The notes under the pieces were generated by a model. It was not told the DNA's origin, did no database searches, and was given only the letters and a program-made list of their open reading frames with translations. This document shows, one piece after another, positions 35,203 to 46,500 of a DNA stretch of 64,000 bases. Origin of the DNA: Triangularia verruculosa (lineage: Eukaryota > Ascomycota > Sordariomycetes > Sordariales > Podosporaceae); contig MU863978.1 in the NCBI GenBank assembly GCA_033296885.1, positions 1 through 64,000 of the forward strand, given 5' to 3'. The stretch's first letter is position 1. The number at the start of each line of letters is the position of its first letter. The position numbers and the translations under genes are program-made.

Positions 35203-36236
35203 CTACCGTTTAGCGAAGCCGGCCTTCTTGCCACGACCGAATCGAACACCCCTCGGTACAAACTGGAGCGCCGACATGGCCGCAGAGATGTCTTCCATGC
35301 CCGCATCTAGCTTTGGCTCGGGGCTGGCAGGTTGTGGCGTCTCAGCTACCATGCCATTGTTCTTGGGCTCTGCGGCCTCGGAGGTTGGCATCTCCGTGGC
35401 AGTTGGTGGGGTCACTTCTCGAGCAGGTTGCGGGTGATGTTCCTTGGATTCTGAACAGGCGGAGGCGGTACTAGACCTCCTGTCCGTTTGGGACTCGCTG
35501 CTGTGACCGACGCCTTTCTGGCTCCTTTTCCGTTCATCAAGCAATAGAGATCTCCGGCCGTCAATACCATACCGCGTGATGCCGAAAAAGAAGTTCTTTG
35601 GGTACATGTGCTTGGCGATCAGGTGCATCTGCCTTTTTTGGGGCGTCATACAGATTTTATCGCAGGTTTCTACGAAACAGGCGTACTATAAAGAGTGAAA
35701 TCAGCGAAACAAATGGTTAGACAGTGCCACAAACCTTGGAAGAAAAGTAATCGGCTGGATTGAGGGAGATTGGGGTTAATGATGGGATATATGGGTTGTG
35801 GAGATGGGGAATCATGGGAACTTACTGTACGCTCTCCTTTGTCTCGCTTGACTTGGATGAAGGCATCGTGGTTCTCACTGATGTGTAAGCTGAGAAGGTG
35901 GGCGGAGGGGAAGTTCTTGCGGCATTCGAGGCAGCGGTTGGTGTGCTCATTCCGGTAGTGGGATTCATATTCTTGGTAAGACGTGAATGCGAGTGTTTCT
36001 TTGTGGGGAGGGAAGGAGCAGTACATTCGCATGTCGGGGTAAATGGCCTTGACGAGAAAAGGATCTAACCCGGTAATTTTGGCAGCTGGGGCTTGGGAGG
36101 CTGTAGGATCTGAATCGGAAGCAGCGGGGACTTTGGTGAAAGGTTCGGATCCATTGCTGATGCTGACGAGGCCAGCAGCGAAGGCTGAGCCTGGCTCTGC
36201 CAGTGTCTCGTCAGTTTCCCTGGTGCGTTTCCCCAT
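35203..36236 (-). CDS. C2H2 zinc-finger protein, ZNF511-like
   Basis: Two exons, 36236-35826 and 35685-35203, give 297 residues. The 140-nt intron (35686-35825; GTAAGT, TATAG) joins GERT to YACFVETCDK, as in other family members. Three C2H2-like fingers are visible: CSFPPHKETLAF...HYRNEH (about 75-103), CLECRKNFPSAHLLSLHISENH (about 106-128) and CFVETCDKICMTPQKRQMHLIAKH across the junction. The C-terminal half is Ser/Glu/Pro-rich and ends in a basic tail, RFGRGKKAGFAKR. The family is conserved from yeast to human but its function is poorly known. The intron contains an internal acceptor and donor that bound a possible 20-nt micro-exon with a premature stop. Confidence 0.88.
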
Positions 36237-37052
36237 TGTGTTTGATGTGGCGGAGAATCAAGTTGATTTGTTTGATGGCAGTTGTGATGAGGCGGGAGGG
36301 GGGGGCGGGAAACAAATATCAGAAATCCTCTTTGCAAGCTATATGTCATATGGAATCCAAGTGAGAAGATCATCTAGAAATCCGTCGCCGAATGACGATT
36401 GTCGATAAAGCTTAAGACTTGCACAAGCCCAAAGAAGGTCCGAGCGGCGTGGGATGAGCGATTCGCGAGTGGATCCAACACAGCACGCCTGGCTGATTCC
36501 GTGTTGGTGATTGGCTGCCTTTTGTTTCTTGAAGCATGATCCGTTCTTCTTGAGCGGCATGGGTGTTGTGCTTGTCAGCTTGTCCAACGTCAAATCACAA
36601 GTGGGCAGAGACGTTGGCGGGTCGTCTGTGAATCCCTTCGTTTTCTTCCTTTATTTTTTGCGTTTCGCCTGCGCATCCCCAACGTATCAGGTCCCAGACC
36701 TACGCTTTTTGTTCTCCGCCCACCAACGGATACCGACTGGCGCCACCGAGTGGCAGTCATCATATTTGCGCCGTTTTCTCCCATCTCCAATGCGCTCGTC
36801 ACCTGCTGTCACTCTGCCAGCCGCAAGCCGCAGCACCCCTCCTCGCAGACCCGCCAGACAGAGCCAGTCAAGTTATGGATCGATCGCAGAGGTTCGGCTC
36901 TTCCAACACCACGCATGAGCATCGCCCTTGAGCGCGAGCTCTTTTACGAAACCCGAACCCGGCATTTCCGCCGCAAACTTTTCCCACACCATACCCCGCG
37001 ATAGTTGGCAACCACCAAGGAACCGCGACACCGCAGAATAACTCGCGCAACC
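36237..37052. promoter_or_regulatory. Divergent promoter of the ZNF511-like and EST1/SMG7-like genes
   Basis: 816 bases between two start codons. No convincing gene; no specific site was assigned. Confidence 0.55.
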
Positions 37053-40000
37053 ATGGCCACGCCGGCTGCGACCACAGTGGGCACCACCACGGCCCCAGAT
37101 ATTGACGAGATCTGGAGGTGAGTCGCACCTCCCAGCGCGATCTCCGCACAAGATTTCTCTTTGGGAGGAGATTAGGGCTTGGTTTCCTTGCGAGCGTCGG
37201 CTTGCTAACCTGAAGAAATAGGGATGCGCAGAAATGGCGTGGTTCGATTGTCAGGGAGTTAGAGCAGGTACAGGGCAAAGAAGCTCCCAACGAGGTGGCT
37301 CGCTTCGAGAAGATTGAGAGGCTGATGGAGCAGTGAGTCAATATGCCGATCTTATTTCCCTTCTGGGCCATGGCTAACGTGTTCAGTTACCGTCTGGCCT
37401 GTATCAAAGCTATATGGGTCGACTTCCGGGTCACAAAGGAGAAGCACGTTGAGGATACTCTTTGGCAAGCCCACACCTTGGTTACCAAGGCCTACCGGAA
37501 GGTACTCGGAAGGCTGAATGGCAACGACCATGCCGTACTTCGGCGCAGAGTCGAGCGGTTGTATGCCGCCTACTTGAAGACTGCCCAGTCTTTTTACAAG
37601 GGCTGGTTGAAGAGAGTATGCGCCCGGTACAGCATCAAGGATCTTCAACGTATAACGCGCGCTATTGGAATCGAGATGGAAGTGCCAGAGGACGACATTG
37701 TGGACGCCGCTGCTCAGAAGCTCGATGAGATTGTCAGAGACTCGTGTCACAAGACTCTGATCTACTTGGGAGACCTCGCGAGATACCGCACTCTTCTTCG
37801 TATCAGAGACCGCAACTGGGACAATGCGCTGTCGTACTATCTCCTCGCGAATGATCTGGCCCCGGAATCAGGATACGGCCACCATCAATGCGGCGTCATT
37901 TACAAAGAGACCGATGATCACTTACACGTCGTCTACCACATGTACCGCGCAATGGTCTGCGATAAACCGCACCCAAATGCTGCGGCAAACCTCGATCGAG
38001 AGTTCCGCGATATCCAGAGGAAGAGAGGGGGTGATGCCAGACAGGTCTTCGTCATTTGGTTTCTGAAGCTCCATGCCTTTTACTGCCAAGGGAAGGAGTT
38101 TTCCGAGCGTAAGGAGCTCGAGAATGAGGTTGACCATCGCCTGGCTGTCGCCATGAAATCGGGAACACTCTTCAAGACGGATCAAGATTTGCTCCAAATC
38201 ATCCTCATCAACATCACAAGCTACGCGGCTTGCGCACGGAAGGTTCAAGGTAAGATTGTCGATATTCCTCCAAACAGGACCCAGCTAAACAAGACAGATC
38301 AATGGACTGAGGAGAGATCTCGCTCTTGCCAATATCTGCTACTACTCAACATTCGCACCATCTACACCATCTCAAAGCTGATTCGCGATGAGCTCAATGA
38401 GCTGGTTAAACGACAACCGGTGGAGACCACACCAGCTCAAGAGCAGAGCCAGTACACGCCTGTGTTCACTCGCGTCTTGCCTTTCTTGCGCGTGTATATG
38501 GCCTGGCTCTGCTTCTACAGCGCCGAGCTGAAGCAGTATCAGGAGCACTTAGAGCCTCAGTTTGGCGACATGTGCAAGATGCTCAGCATGGCTTTGGGTC
38601 TGATCATGGAATTCGTCACCACGGCCAAAGAGAAAGGGCAGATTGTCCCTTGGCGTTTCCCTGAAGACGAACTTACTCTCGGTTTGCAATGTCTCAACGG
38701 CCCGGGTCTGAAAGGCTGTCAGCTTTATTGCGATCCGTTCAGCAAACAACCCAAGCCGCGACGAGATGAGGCTCCTGAAGGAAACTACTCCGATGACGAT
38801 ATTACCTTCACCAGGATGCTGCATATTGCGCTCTGCGCTTTCGAGTTGGCGACTCCTGGCTCCCCATTCCCGCTGATTGCTACAACTTCTACAGAATCGG
38901 ATGGATATGCGACAGTTGTCTACCATGAAGGCCCCAAACCGACTCCCCAAAGCCACCATAGCCCGCAGCCATCTTCTTCTGCTCCAACAACTGCAGCAGG
39001 CCCCACGCCACCCGTAGTCTCTTCTACTCCTGCTCAAGTCCCCGCTGAACTAGTAGCGGTCCCAAGCCCCGGGGACTCTGTTGAACTTTCAGAGGACCAA
39101 GAGTTTTATGGAGAGCGACTGCGCCGTGCAAGCATCATTGCGAAACATTCCTCTAGCAAGAGTCATTCTCAACCTGCTGCGACAAAGACAAGCGCTTCGA
39201 AGCCTGCCGAGGTACAGCAGATCAGTCAGCCAGTGCAGAACTCAGACTTCCTTCCTATCGAGAACCAGCTCTACAACATCCTTAACGATTTTCTGAGTCC
39301 TCCAGAGACCCGCTCTGCTCAGAAACCCGAAACGCCGACTCGACTGATTCCGGAGGACAGCACTTCTTATGGTATGGGTTCTACGACAGCAAATGATGTT
39401 TTTGGTGCTGCTTCATCAAGCCCTGGCCTTAATCCTGGCTCTGCCACCAACAAGACCTTTCCCACGCTGCCCTGGTCGTATTTCTACCCTGTGTCTGCTG
39501 GTTCGGGCATGAAGAACCCCGGCGCAGGCGCAGGATCAAACGGTTGGGACAATTCCATCTCTCCGCGACCTGCTAGTCAGGGAAGTCCGGCTCATCTTGC
39601 TGGCAGCCCAGGCTTTAACAATCCCCTGGCGCACCATCAACACCGTTCTTCCGCTTCAGGATCGTTCTCTCGGGACCGCGTGAACCAGCTCCAAGGCTAT
39701 GGCCGTGACCCTTGGCAGCAAACTGGAGGCAACTTGGCTTCTCAGGGTAGAACTGCATCGAACCCTCTTTCGCAGCAGAACATTTGGGGCCCTTCCAGCT
39801 CTCCCTTTTCTGGATCGTACAACCTTTCAGCCAACCCCTCGAGCCTGCCCTCGGTCAACAGCCCGATGGGTTTGCCCCTCAGGACTTCTGGACTCGGCCA
39901 CCAGCAACCCGGAACAATGGCCCGCTCGCCCCTTTCAGCTAATCCGCTTCGTGCTTATCCTACCGGTGCAGATGGAGGCTACATCAACCCACCTCCTGGA

Positions 40001-40330
40001 TTTTCTGTAGGCCAAAACGCGGCCGCCGCGTTGGCCGACTCGGTCTATACTACTTCCAGCCAGCCTTCTCCTAGCGCCCACGGTCACGGTAATCAGACTT
40101 ATGGCTATCAAGACGCCATCACCGAGCAGCAGCAGCAGATGTTGGCGATGATGAGGGGCAGCAACGGCAACACGGCGAACAAGTGGAACGGCTTCGGTGC
40201 AGATGCCAAGACCACCCAGACTCTGCCGCCTGGACTTCAGAACCAGATGTACGGTGGTGCGTTCGCCTCGCCGTTTGGCAACCCGAACAACCAGGGTGTC
40301 CGCAAGGCGGAAAATCTTCCCAAGCGTTGA
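37053..40330 (+). CDS. EST1/SMG7-like protein (Ebs1 type)
   Basis: Three exons, 37053-37117, 37222-37332 and 37387-40330, give 1039 residues; introns are 104 and 54 nt. The N-terminal half holds the EST1 14-3-3-like domain (from about residue 60, YRLACIKAIWVDFRVTKEKH) and the EST1 DNA/RNA-binding helical repeats, with the hallmark YLGDLARYR near 185 and AxSYYLLANDLAPESG-type repeats after it. The C-terminal 450 residues are Ser/Pro/Gly/Asn-rich and disordered, with no PIN domain. That points to the SMG7/Ebs1 group, involved in nonsense-mediated decay and translation, rather than SMG6. Which of the two EST1-like roles (mRNA decay or telomere) applies cannot be decided from sequence alone. Confidence 0.9.
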
Positions 40331-41377
40331 GAGGCAGACTGTCATGAAGTGGGATTCTTTTCAACTGACCACTTTTTTTGTTACGGCTGTGCTCATCGAA
40401 CGTCCACCAAACGGCCCCGGATGAAATCTGGTTCCTTGGCCTCTGAGCTATGATCTTTGTCTTTCCTTGACGGATGGACAACGCTGGCTGCCCGGCACGT
40501 TGTATAGGCAAGCTATGGGGCGTCAATCTTTCTCGACAAATCGCAAAAAGAAGGGTCGCATTGCTCTCAGACGCCAATGCAGCCACCAGTCATTCATGCT
40601 TTCCGGGTTATGAGGCCCACCTGGTCGACACTGTTCGCCACAAAGCATAAACTAACAACACTTCACAAACGGATGACAAGGGGAAAGCCATGACTGGAAG
40701 ATTTTGTTCAATCGGCATGGCAGGTTGACGCCATGATTGCTTCGCCAAAATATATATTTATATGGCCTTCACCCAGGGTGCCTGGAATGGTTACCCCCAC
40801 TTCCAGCTACCTATCCTACCCAAATTCTCTCTCACACACACACACACCTGAACCTTTCTTCAGAATGCTCATTTGCCCGGAGGAGACAAAGGGAAAAAGT
40901 TGATTTTCTCCCAGCGCATACAAAAGGAAAAATGCCCGCAAAAAAAAAAGATGCCACATTCGCTTCATCACACAGCAACCGATCCCTCCGTTGTTGAAAC
41001 CCAGATAGACTCCTCTACCTTTTTAAATTTTTCCCGATGCGATTTGACCCCTCCCAACGCCCTACAGAAAAAGCAAAAAAAAAAGAGTTCACGATGGCAT
41101 GATCTACTGGCGGGAGTAGGTCTGCTTGGGGAAAGGGTAACTGTTGAGCGGGTTAGCGCGAGGTCACTCCTTTGAGCTGGGAAGATGTCGATGGGAGGTG
41201 ACTGAGTGGGGATGGGGGAATGAGGGGATAAGGGGGCAGCAGCGAAGATTTTTAAGTAGTCGTAGTCGTTTTTGCTTTTGTGCTCACAAAATAACAGACT
41301 GATCAACCAGACTTTACCGTTGCTTTTCTATGTGGAAGTGACAGGGAAAGGGACACAAATACAAAGGGGGGAGAAAC
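40331..41377. other. Convergent intergenic region EST1-like / adenosine kinase
   Basis: About 1 kb between two 3' ends, with no gene. A short CA tract lies near 40833-40847 and A runs near 40940 and 41075. The last 75 bases may contain a small terminal exon of adenosine kinase (41303-41327). Confidence 0.55.
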
Positions 41378-42556
41378 TTACGAAGGACCCAACTCCTGGA
41401 TGCTGAGACGAGCCAACCACTGACCCATGTCAACAGCCTCCTCAAGCGGGCGGCCATCAACAATACCGGCGCAGAAACCACCGGCAAAAGCATCACCAGC
41501 ACCGTTGGTGTCGTTGATGAGCTCCTTGGCGAGCTCATGAACGGGATACTCCTTGACCTTATCCTCACCCTGGATAGCAACAACGGTAGGCTCAGTGCCC
41601 TGGGTGATGATAGCCACACGCTTGCGCTGGGTGTTGACCTTGGGGAGGTTAGCCAGCGCCTTGGCGATCTCCTTGACATCAGTCAGACCGAGGTCATGGC
41701 TCTCGGAGTAAGCGGCAGCCTCGCCCTCGTTGCCAATGACATAATCCCAGTACGGCGCGCTCGCGTCAAGCGGCTCCTTGAAGAACTGGGGGATAAACGG
41801 GGCGGACAGGGACAAGATGAACGGCTTGTTCCTCTCGGCGGCCTGCTTGGCAAGCTCCTGGATGGCGGGAGGGCAGACGGTGAAGTGGTAGCCGCCGACG
41901 TAGTACGCCTCGGCGTTCTCGACGAGCTGCCAGATGTCGGGGCGCTTGAGGTGCTCGAGGTCGTAGTGGTTGGCGGCGCCGAGCTCGGTCACCATGGAGC
42001 GGTTGTGGCCGGTGATGACGACGCCGCAGCGGCCGGTGGGGATCTTTGGGTCTACGCGGTACTCCACGCGGAGGCCGACCTGCTTGACGGCATCGCGGAG
42101 GATGGCGGCGTACTTGTCGTCGCCGGCGCCGCCGAGGTAGACGACGCTGTTGGGGGCGAGGATGTACTGGGCGCCGCGGGCCGTGTTTTGGGCGGCGCCG
42201 CCAGCGATGAGCTTGGCGTCAAAGTTGTTGAGGAGCTCCTCGTAGATGGGGAGGTGCTTCTCCTCGGCGAGGATGGCGTCGTTGGCCTTGAGGCCGTACT
42301 TGTCGAGGAGGGCCTGGTCGGCGAAGGCCTGGATGTCTATTTTCAGGGGTTAGCATACCTGGGATATGGGATAATATGGCGTAAGAAAGCGGGGGAAGGT
42401 TTTTGACCGCTGCTCCGGAGAGAGGACGACGACGGCCGGGCAATTGAAGCTTCCAGAGCAGAGTTATGGCTCCAAAATCACCAGTATGAGAATCGCATTC
42501 TTACCGAGGAGAGGGTTCTCCAAGCAGAGCAGTCTGTAGTCCTTAGTGGCGGCCAT
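41378..42556 (-). CDS. ado1: Adenosine kinase
   Basis: Phosphorylates adenosine to AMP and so clears the adenosine released by the S-adenosylmethionine cycle; cytosolic PfkB/ribokinase family. Exon 1 is 42556-42505 and exon 2 is 42336-41378 (intron 168 nt, GTAAGA to AATAG), giving 336 residues. Motifs are GGAAQNTARGAQYIL and YLGGAGDDKYA near the N-terminus and the anion-hole/catalytic NDTNGAGDAFAGGF near the C-terminus. The frame stops just after QELGPS, where homologues normally carry a few more residues. The stop TAA sits in a perfect GTAAGT donor (donor at 41381); splicing to TAG before 41327 would instead end in KATVKSG with a stop at 41303-41305 (343 residues). The true C-terminus is uncertain. 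Confidence 0.92.
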
Positions 42557-43388
42557 TGTGATGTATGGGCGGTGTGTGTGTGGTGAAGATGTGTGGGAAA
42601 TCGAGAAAGAATTTCTGCCCCTCTGTTTAATGGGAGTCGGATGGCAGCTTACAACCCAGAGGCGGGGCAACAAGCAATCGGTGGGGTTGGAGCCGCTGCC
42701 GCCATCGGACTTTTTCCTGAACCCCCGAGAACCCCTGGTCAGCCCGGAGTATGAAATCTTGGCAGAGGGCCGAAGGGCTGAATATGTCGCCGATCTTATT
42801 CGGTTCATATCGAAACTTTCTGGAAGGTCTGTTGTGGCTAACAATGATGAAACTTAGCATTGTGTTGTTGTGAGACCGGGAAAGCTCTACAAAGCTTATC
42901 CTTAATATCTACCGTTAAGCTCTCCCTGCCTTGTTTCCACGAAGGCAAACAAGGTAGCAATCACCCAAAGTCAACTAACGTCAGGAGGACACAAGCATCG
43001 TTCACTCATATCGTATTCACCCTCGAATAGATAGGGGGTATCATCACCGCAACTAAGGTAATCACCCGGCCAAGTACAACAATGCCTAGTCACGGCTCGA
43101 ACAGGTAGGAGGCTCTCCGCTTGCGCTTCCCCGAAGTGAAGTGTTCCTTGATTCCCGAAGTTCCCCGGATGCATTGCCGACCTGACCTGACCTTTCCCCC
43201 TGACCAAATACTCTTCAACAAGCCTGTGCCGACCGTCTTTTGGGAATCCTTTTATTTCATTTACGGCCATGATGCTTGCGGTGAAAGCAAATACCCCGTC
43301 CGATTCGGCAGTCCCGTAACTACAAAGCAACAAAGACCAATGCATTCCGTTGAACCCCTTGCCCAGATGTAGAACCGAGAAACACCCC
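42557..43388. promoter_or_regulatory. Intergenic region between adenosine kinase and RPL2
   Basis: 832 bases; both genes are on the minus strand, so this holds the RPL2 3' end and the adenosine kinase promoter. A 103-codon plus-strand frame at 42546-42857 has no recognisable domain and overlaps the kinase promoter; it is not called. Confidence 0.55.
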
Positions 43389-44391
43389 TTACTCCTTCGT
43401 CTTCTGGGTACCACGCAGCAGACCCGTTCTGCGGGCAGCAATGAGACCCGCCTTTTGACCCGGGGCGGCGTATCTGGAGATGGTAGACGCCTTACCGATA
43501 TGCTGGTGGTTACCCTGTACGAGTGTGTCAGCTCTGCAATACAAACCGGACGAATATGGCTGGCACTTACACCACCGTGAGGATGGTCGACGGGGTTCAT
43601 GGCAACACCGCGAGTCTTGGGCCATCTGTTGCGCTTGACGGCGAACTTGTGCTTGGCACGAGAAGCCTTGAGGAGGGGCTTGTCGGTTCTGCCACCACCG
43701 GCAATGATACCGATCATGCCGCGGGCGTTGGAGCTGACGACCTTCTTGGCGCCAGAGGGGAGCTTGATGCGGGTCTTGCCCTCATCGGGGTTGTGGCCGA
43801 TAACGGTGATGTAGTTGCCGGAGGTGCGGCCGAGCGCACCGCGGTCACCGACCTTCTCCTCGACGTTGGAGACGACGGTACCCTCAGGGACGGAAGCGAG
43901 GGGGAGGACGTTGCCGATGGTGAGAGCAGCCTTCTTACCGGCATAGATGAACTGGCCGGTGTACATGCCCTCGTTGGCAATGAAGGTCTCGGTAACCTTC
44001 TTGAACTTGTAGGGCGAGTTGAACTGAACGCGGGCGAGGGGAGCACCACGGCCGGGGTCGTGGATGATCTCCTTCACGATACCACGAACGTAGCCATGAC
44101 GCTCGGCGAAATCGAGGGATCTGAACTTGGCGGGGTTCTTGTTCAGGCGGGTGTTGGCAGTGAAAATACTGCCGGCACCCTTACGCTGGTTGCGGATCTG
44201 AGGTCGAGAGAAAAGCAACGGTTAGCCGCCATTTCCAAATTCCCGTGATATCTCCCTCCCGATCTCTCGGTGCCATCAATCTTCAAAATCGGTCGGTCGG
44301 CGCAATCGCTTTCTCGGTGCCGAATCGAATCTCGTGGTATATCGAAAACCGGTGGAATTGAAGCTAAGGCAGTACTTACGACGCGTCCCAT
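43389..44391 (-). CDS. rpl2: 60S ribosomal protein uL2 (RPL2/L8)
   Basis: A core protein of the large ribosomal subunit next to the peptidyl-transferase centre. Three exons: 44391-44380 (Met-Gly-Arg-Val only), 44197-43571 and 43514-43389; introns are 182 and 56 nt. The product is 254 residues, exactly the usual fungal length. Visible family features are IRNQRKGAGSIF, ERHGYVRGIVKEIIHDPGRGAPLA, the catalytic-region MNPVDHPHGG (with the functionally important His) and NHQHIGKAST. The intron immediately after four codons is typical of fungal ribosomal-protein genes. Confidence 0.97.
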
Positions 44392-46500
44392 CTTGCCCTG
44401 CCTACCTGGTGATGTGAAAGGGACGGGGTTGACTCGGTGGTTGAGAAAGGCAGAGGTTGCGACTCGGGAATGTCTAGATCAGTGAAGCGATATTTTTCCC
44501 AAATTTCTGTGTGGACTGCCTGTGCCACAAATTTGGCTGTGGCTGTGGGGTGCCCTAACGCGGGGAGTGGTGTGGCGCCAGCACTTGGGCCACTCAGAAG
44601 TCCGCTTCTGGTGCCCCACCCCTGTCACTTCGCTGACGTAAAGCTGGCTTCTTAGAAGCCAAGCAGAAGCTCTGTCTCGACTTCAGATGATGAATTGAAG
44701 ATGCAGGTCTCAGCAATCCATGACTGCAAAGCTTAAGTGAGTAGTGAGTTGGAAGGTCACTTATACCCGTTGTATCTTCATGTAGAACCCTACGTCTCTC
44801 TGGCAATGCTGGTAAGATAGCTCACCCTCGCTCATGTTCAATCATACGGGGTAGCTGCTACAGTGTTAGGAGTTCAATCGCTGCTTATTTTCGCACAGTA
44901 CGTGCATGACGTTTCTGGAAGGGGAGTTGACGGTGCCCCCCGACCGTGATCTCCCAACATCGCCGCCTCCAAATGCCCAACCTCAAGTGAATCGACAGCG
45001 CAAACACGCAGGAGACTCTGTGCCAACAAACGCTGCCTTGACTTACACAACTAACCTTGAATCGCTCTGCATTCATTGTACCGTCGCATTTGTTTCACAT
45101 TTTTCTTTCTGCTAACCGCGATATAGGTGCAAACTATGTTTGTCCAAAGCAGAGCCAACAGTTTGGCTGCTGCGCGGATTTTCTGTCGATTCGCCGTGTT
45201 TTTTTTCCAGGGTTCAGCATACTGCAACTCCATGATTTTTGATGTGTGGGACCGGCTGCCAGTGAGAAAGCTGCGGCGCGTTAATGTCAATCAACCACGA
45301 TCAAGCGATCGAAGAGTGCAGCCGATCTGTGGTGATGGAGACCAGTCATCCATCAATCAAACCACACGCAGACCCTCCCCGCAGCCCGGCAGATTGTCTG
45401 CAATCTGACTCAATCGAGGTTTCTGGAGAGCTGTTCTTGTCTACAGCACTCTTCCCGAACGAAGAATCCAGTGTTGAAGGCTCAGCAGCTTTCTACCACA
45501 TCCTTCCCTTTTTTGCTACCAGCTATGACTTGTTTGCTTCCCTTGTTCCCAGAGAAAGTTACTATATGAGTTGGAAAACGCAAAGTTGTTGGCTTCAAAG
45601 GTGCCGATTCTTTTGGCAGGAAGCCTGAAACCTTGATGAGGAGAGGGGTCAGTCTGGGGAAGCCGTTGGGTGGTAAAACACGCATCAAGCTTATCCATGG
45701 GCATATCGCGGTTGGAGATGCTGTATTGGCTGGATTACAACACCAAGTGATGAGGCGGAATGTGAGGAGCGGGCCGTTTGGACAAGCTTCCAGGGAGCCC
45801 TTTTTGGGCCTTGTCAAAGCCGACCGCTACCCGCTGCCGGCCGGGCGTACAAGTTCACCCCCTTGACCACAACATCGACACCCACAGCCAATGGCTATCT
45901 CGGACATCACACAACTAGCCAACCACCCTCGTGGGTTACGATTAGGACGCAATGAGCGGTCAATGAAAAGGTCATCGCCACCAGTTGTCTTCGGTTGGGC
46001 CGAGCCAGGACTCTTTTGTGGGATACAGTACCTACAGGATGGCCGAAAGTATGATATGGTGGCTTTTGGTGGCTTTTGGTCACTGGTCAGGAACAGGTAA
46101 CTGATGGTGATGGAAGGTGGTGGTGGAAGCGGGACTGGTTCGTGTCAAGAGCTTGGAGCAGGCAGAACGAGGGAGGTAGACAAACTCGGCCTGTGCTTGC
46201 CACGGCAAGACAAGGTGAAGATAGGACTGCAAGATATATTAGCTTGTCTGGGAGCCTGAGGCCCAGAGGTAACGTTTAGATTTAAGTTAGCCAACCTATC
46301 ACGTTCCCAGGGCTCTTGGTGAATGTAGGCTGGGAGGGCCCTGGCCATTATCGCTCGGCCGGTACGTAATTTCTTGCAGCCGATCGACCTCCCTCCATCT
46401 TTCTCTCTTACAACCTCCACTCTTCTCTTGACCTGCGCTGCTTCCACCACCCACGCAGCAAACACCCATTGAGCGACAACAGCACCATCACCCAAGCAAC
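44392..46500. promoter_or_regulatory. Divergent intergenic region RPL2 / WHIM-domain gene
   Basis: About 2.1 kb with no recognisable gene. The left side is the RPL2 promoter. A 10-base unit, GGCTTTTGGT, is duplicated at 46061-46080. The last 120 bases form a C/T-rich leader of the WHIM-domain gene. Confidence 0.55.

Noticed and set aside
35735..35754. 20-nt micro-exon as a constitutive exon of the ZNF511-like gene
   Set aside because: Inclusion introduces a stop and breaks the conserved third zinc finger, so the main model skips it; retained only as a possible poison exon.
41537..42406. 289-codon open frame antisense to adenosine kinase
   Set aside because: Mirror of a C-biased exon; Val/Leu/Gly/Asp-rich low-quality sequence without a family.
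42546..42857. 103-codon plus-strand frame across the adenosine kinase promoter
   Set aside because: Starts within kinase exon 1 on the opposite strand and shows no recognisable family.
43523..44248. 241-codon open frame antisense to RPL2
   Set aside because: Covers the RPL2 coding exon and part of its intron; composition is a reflection of the highly biased ribosomal gene.
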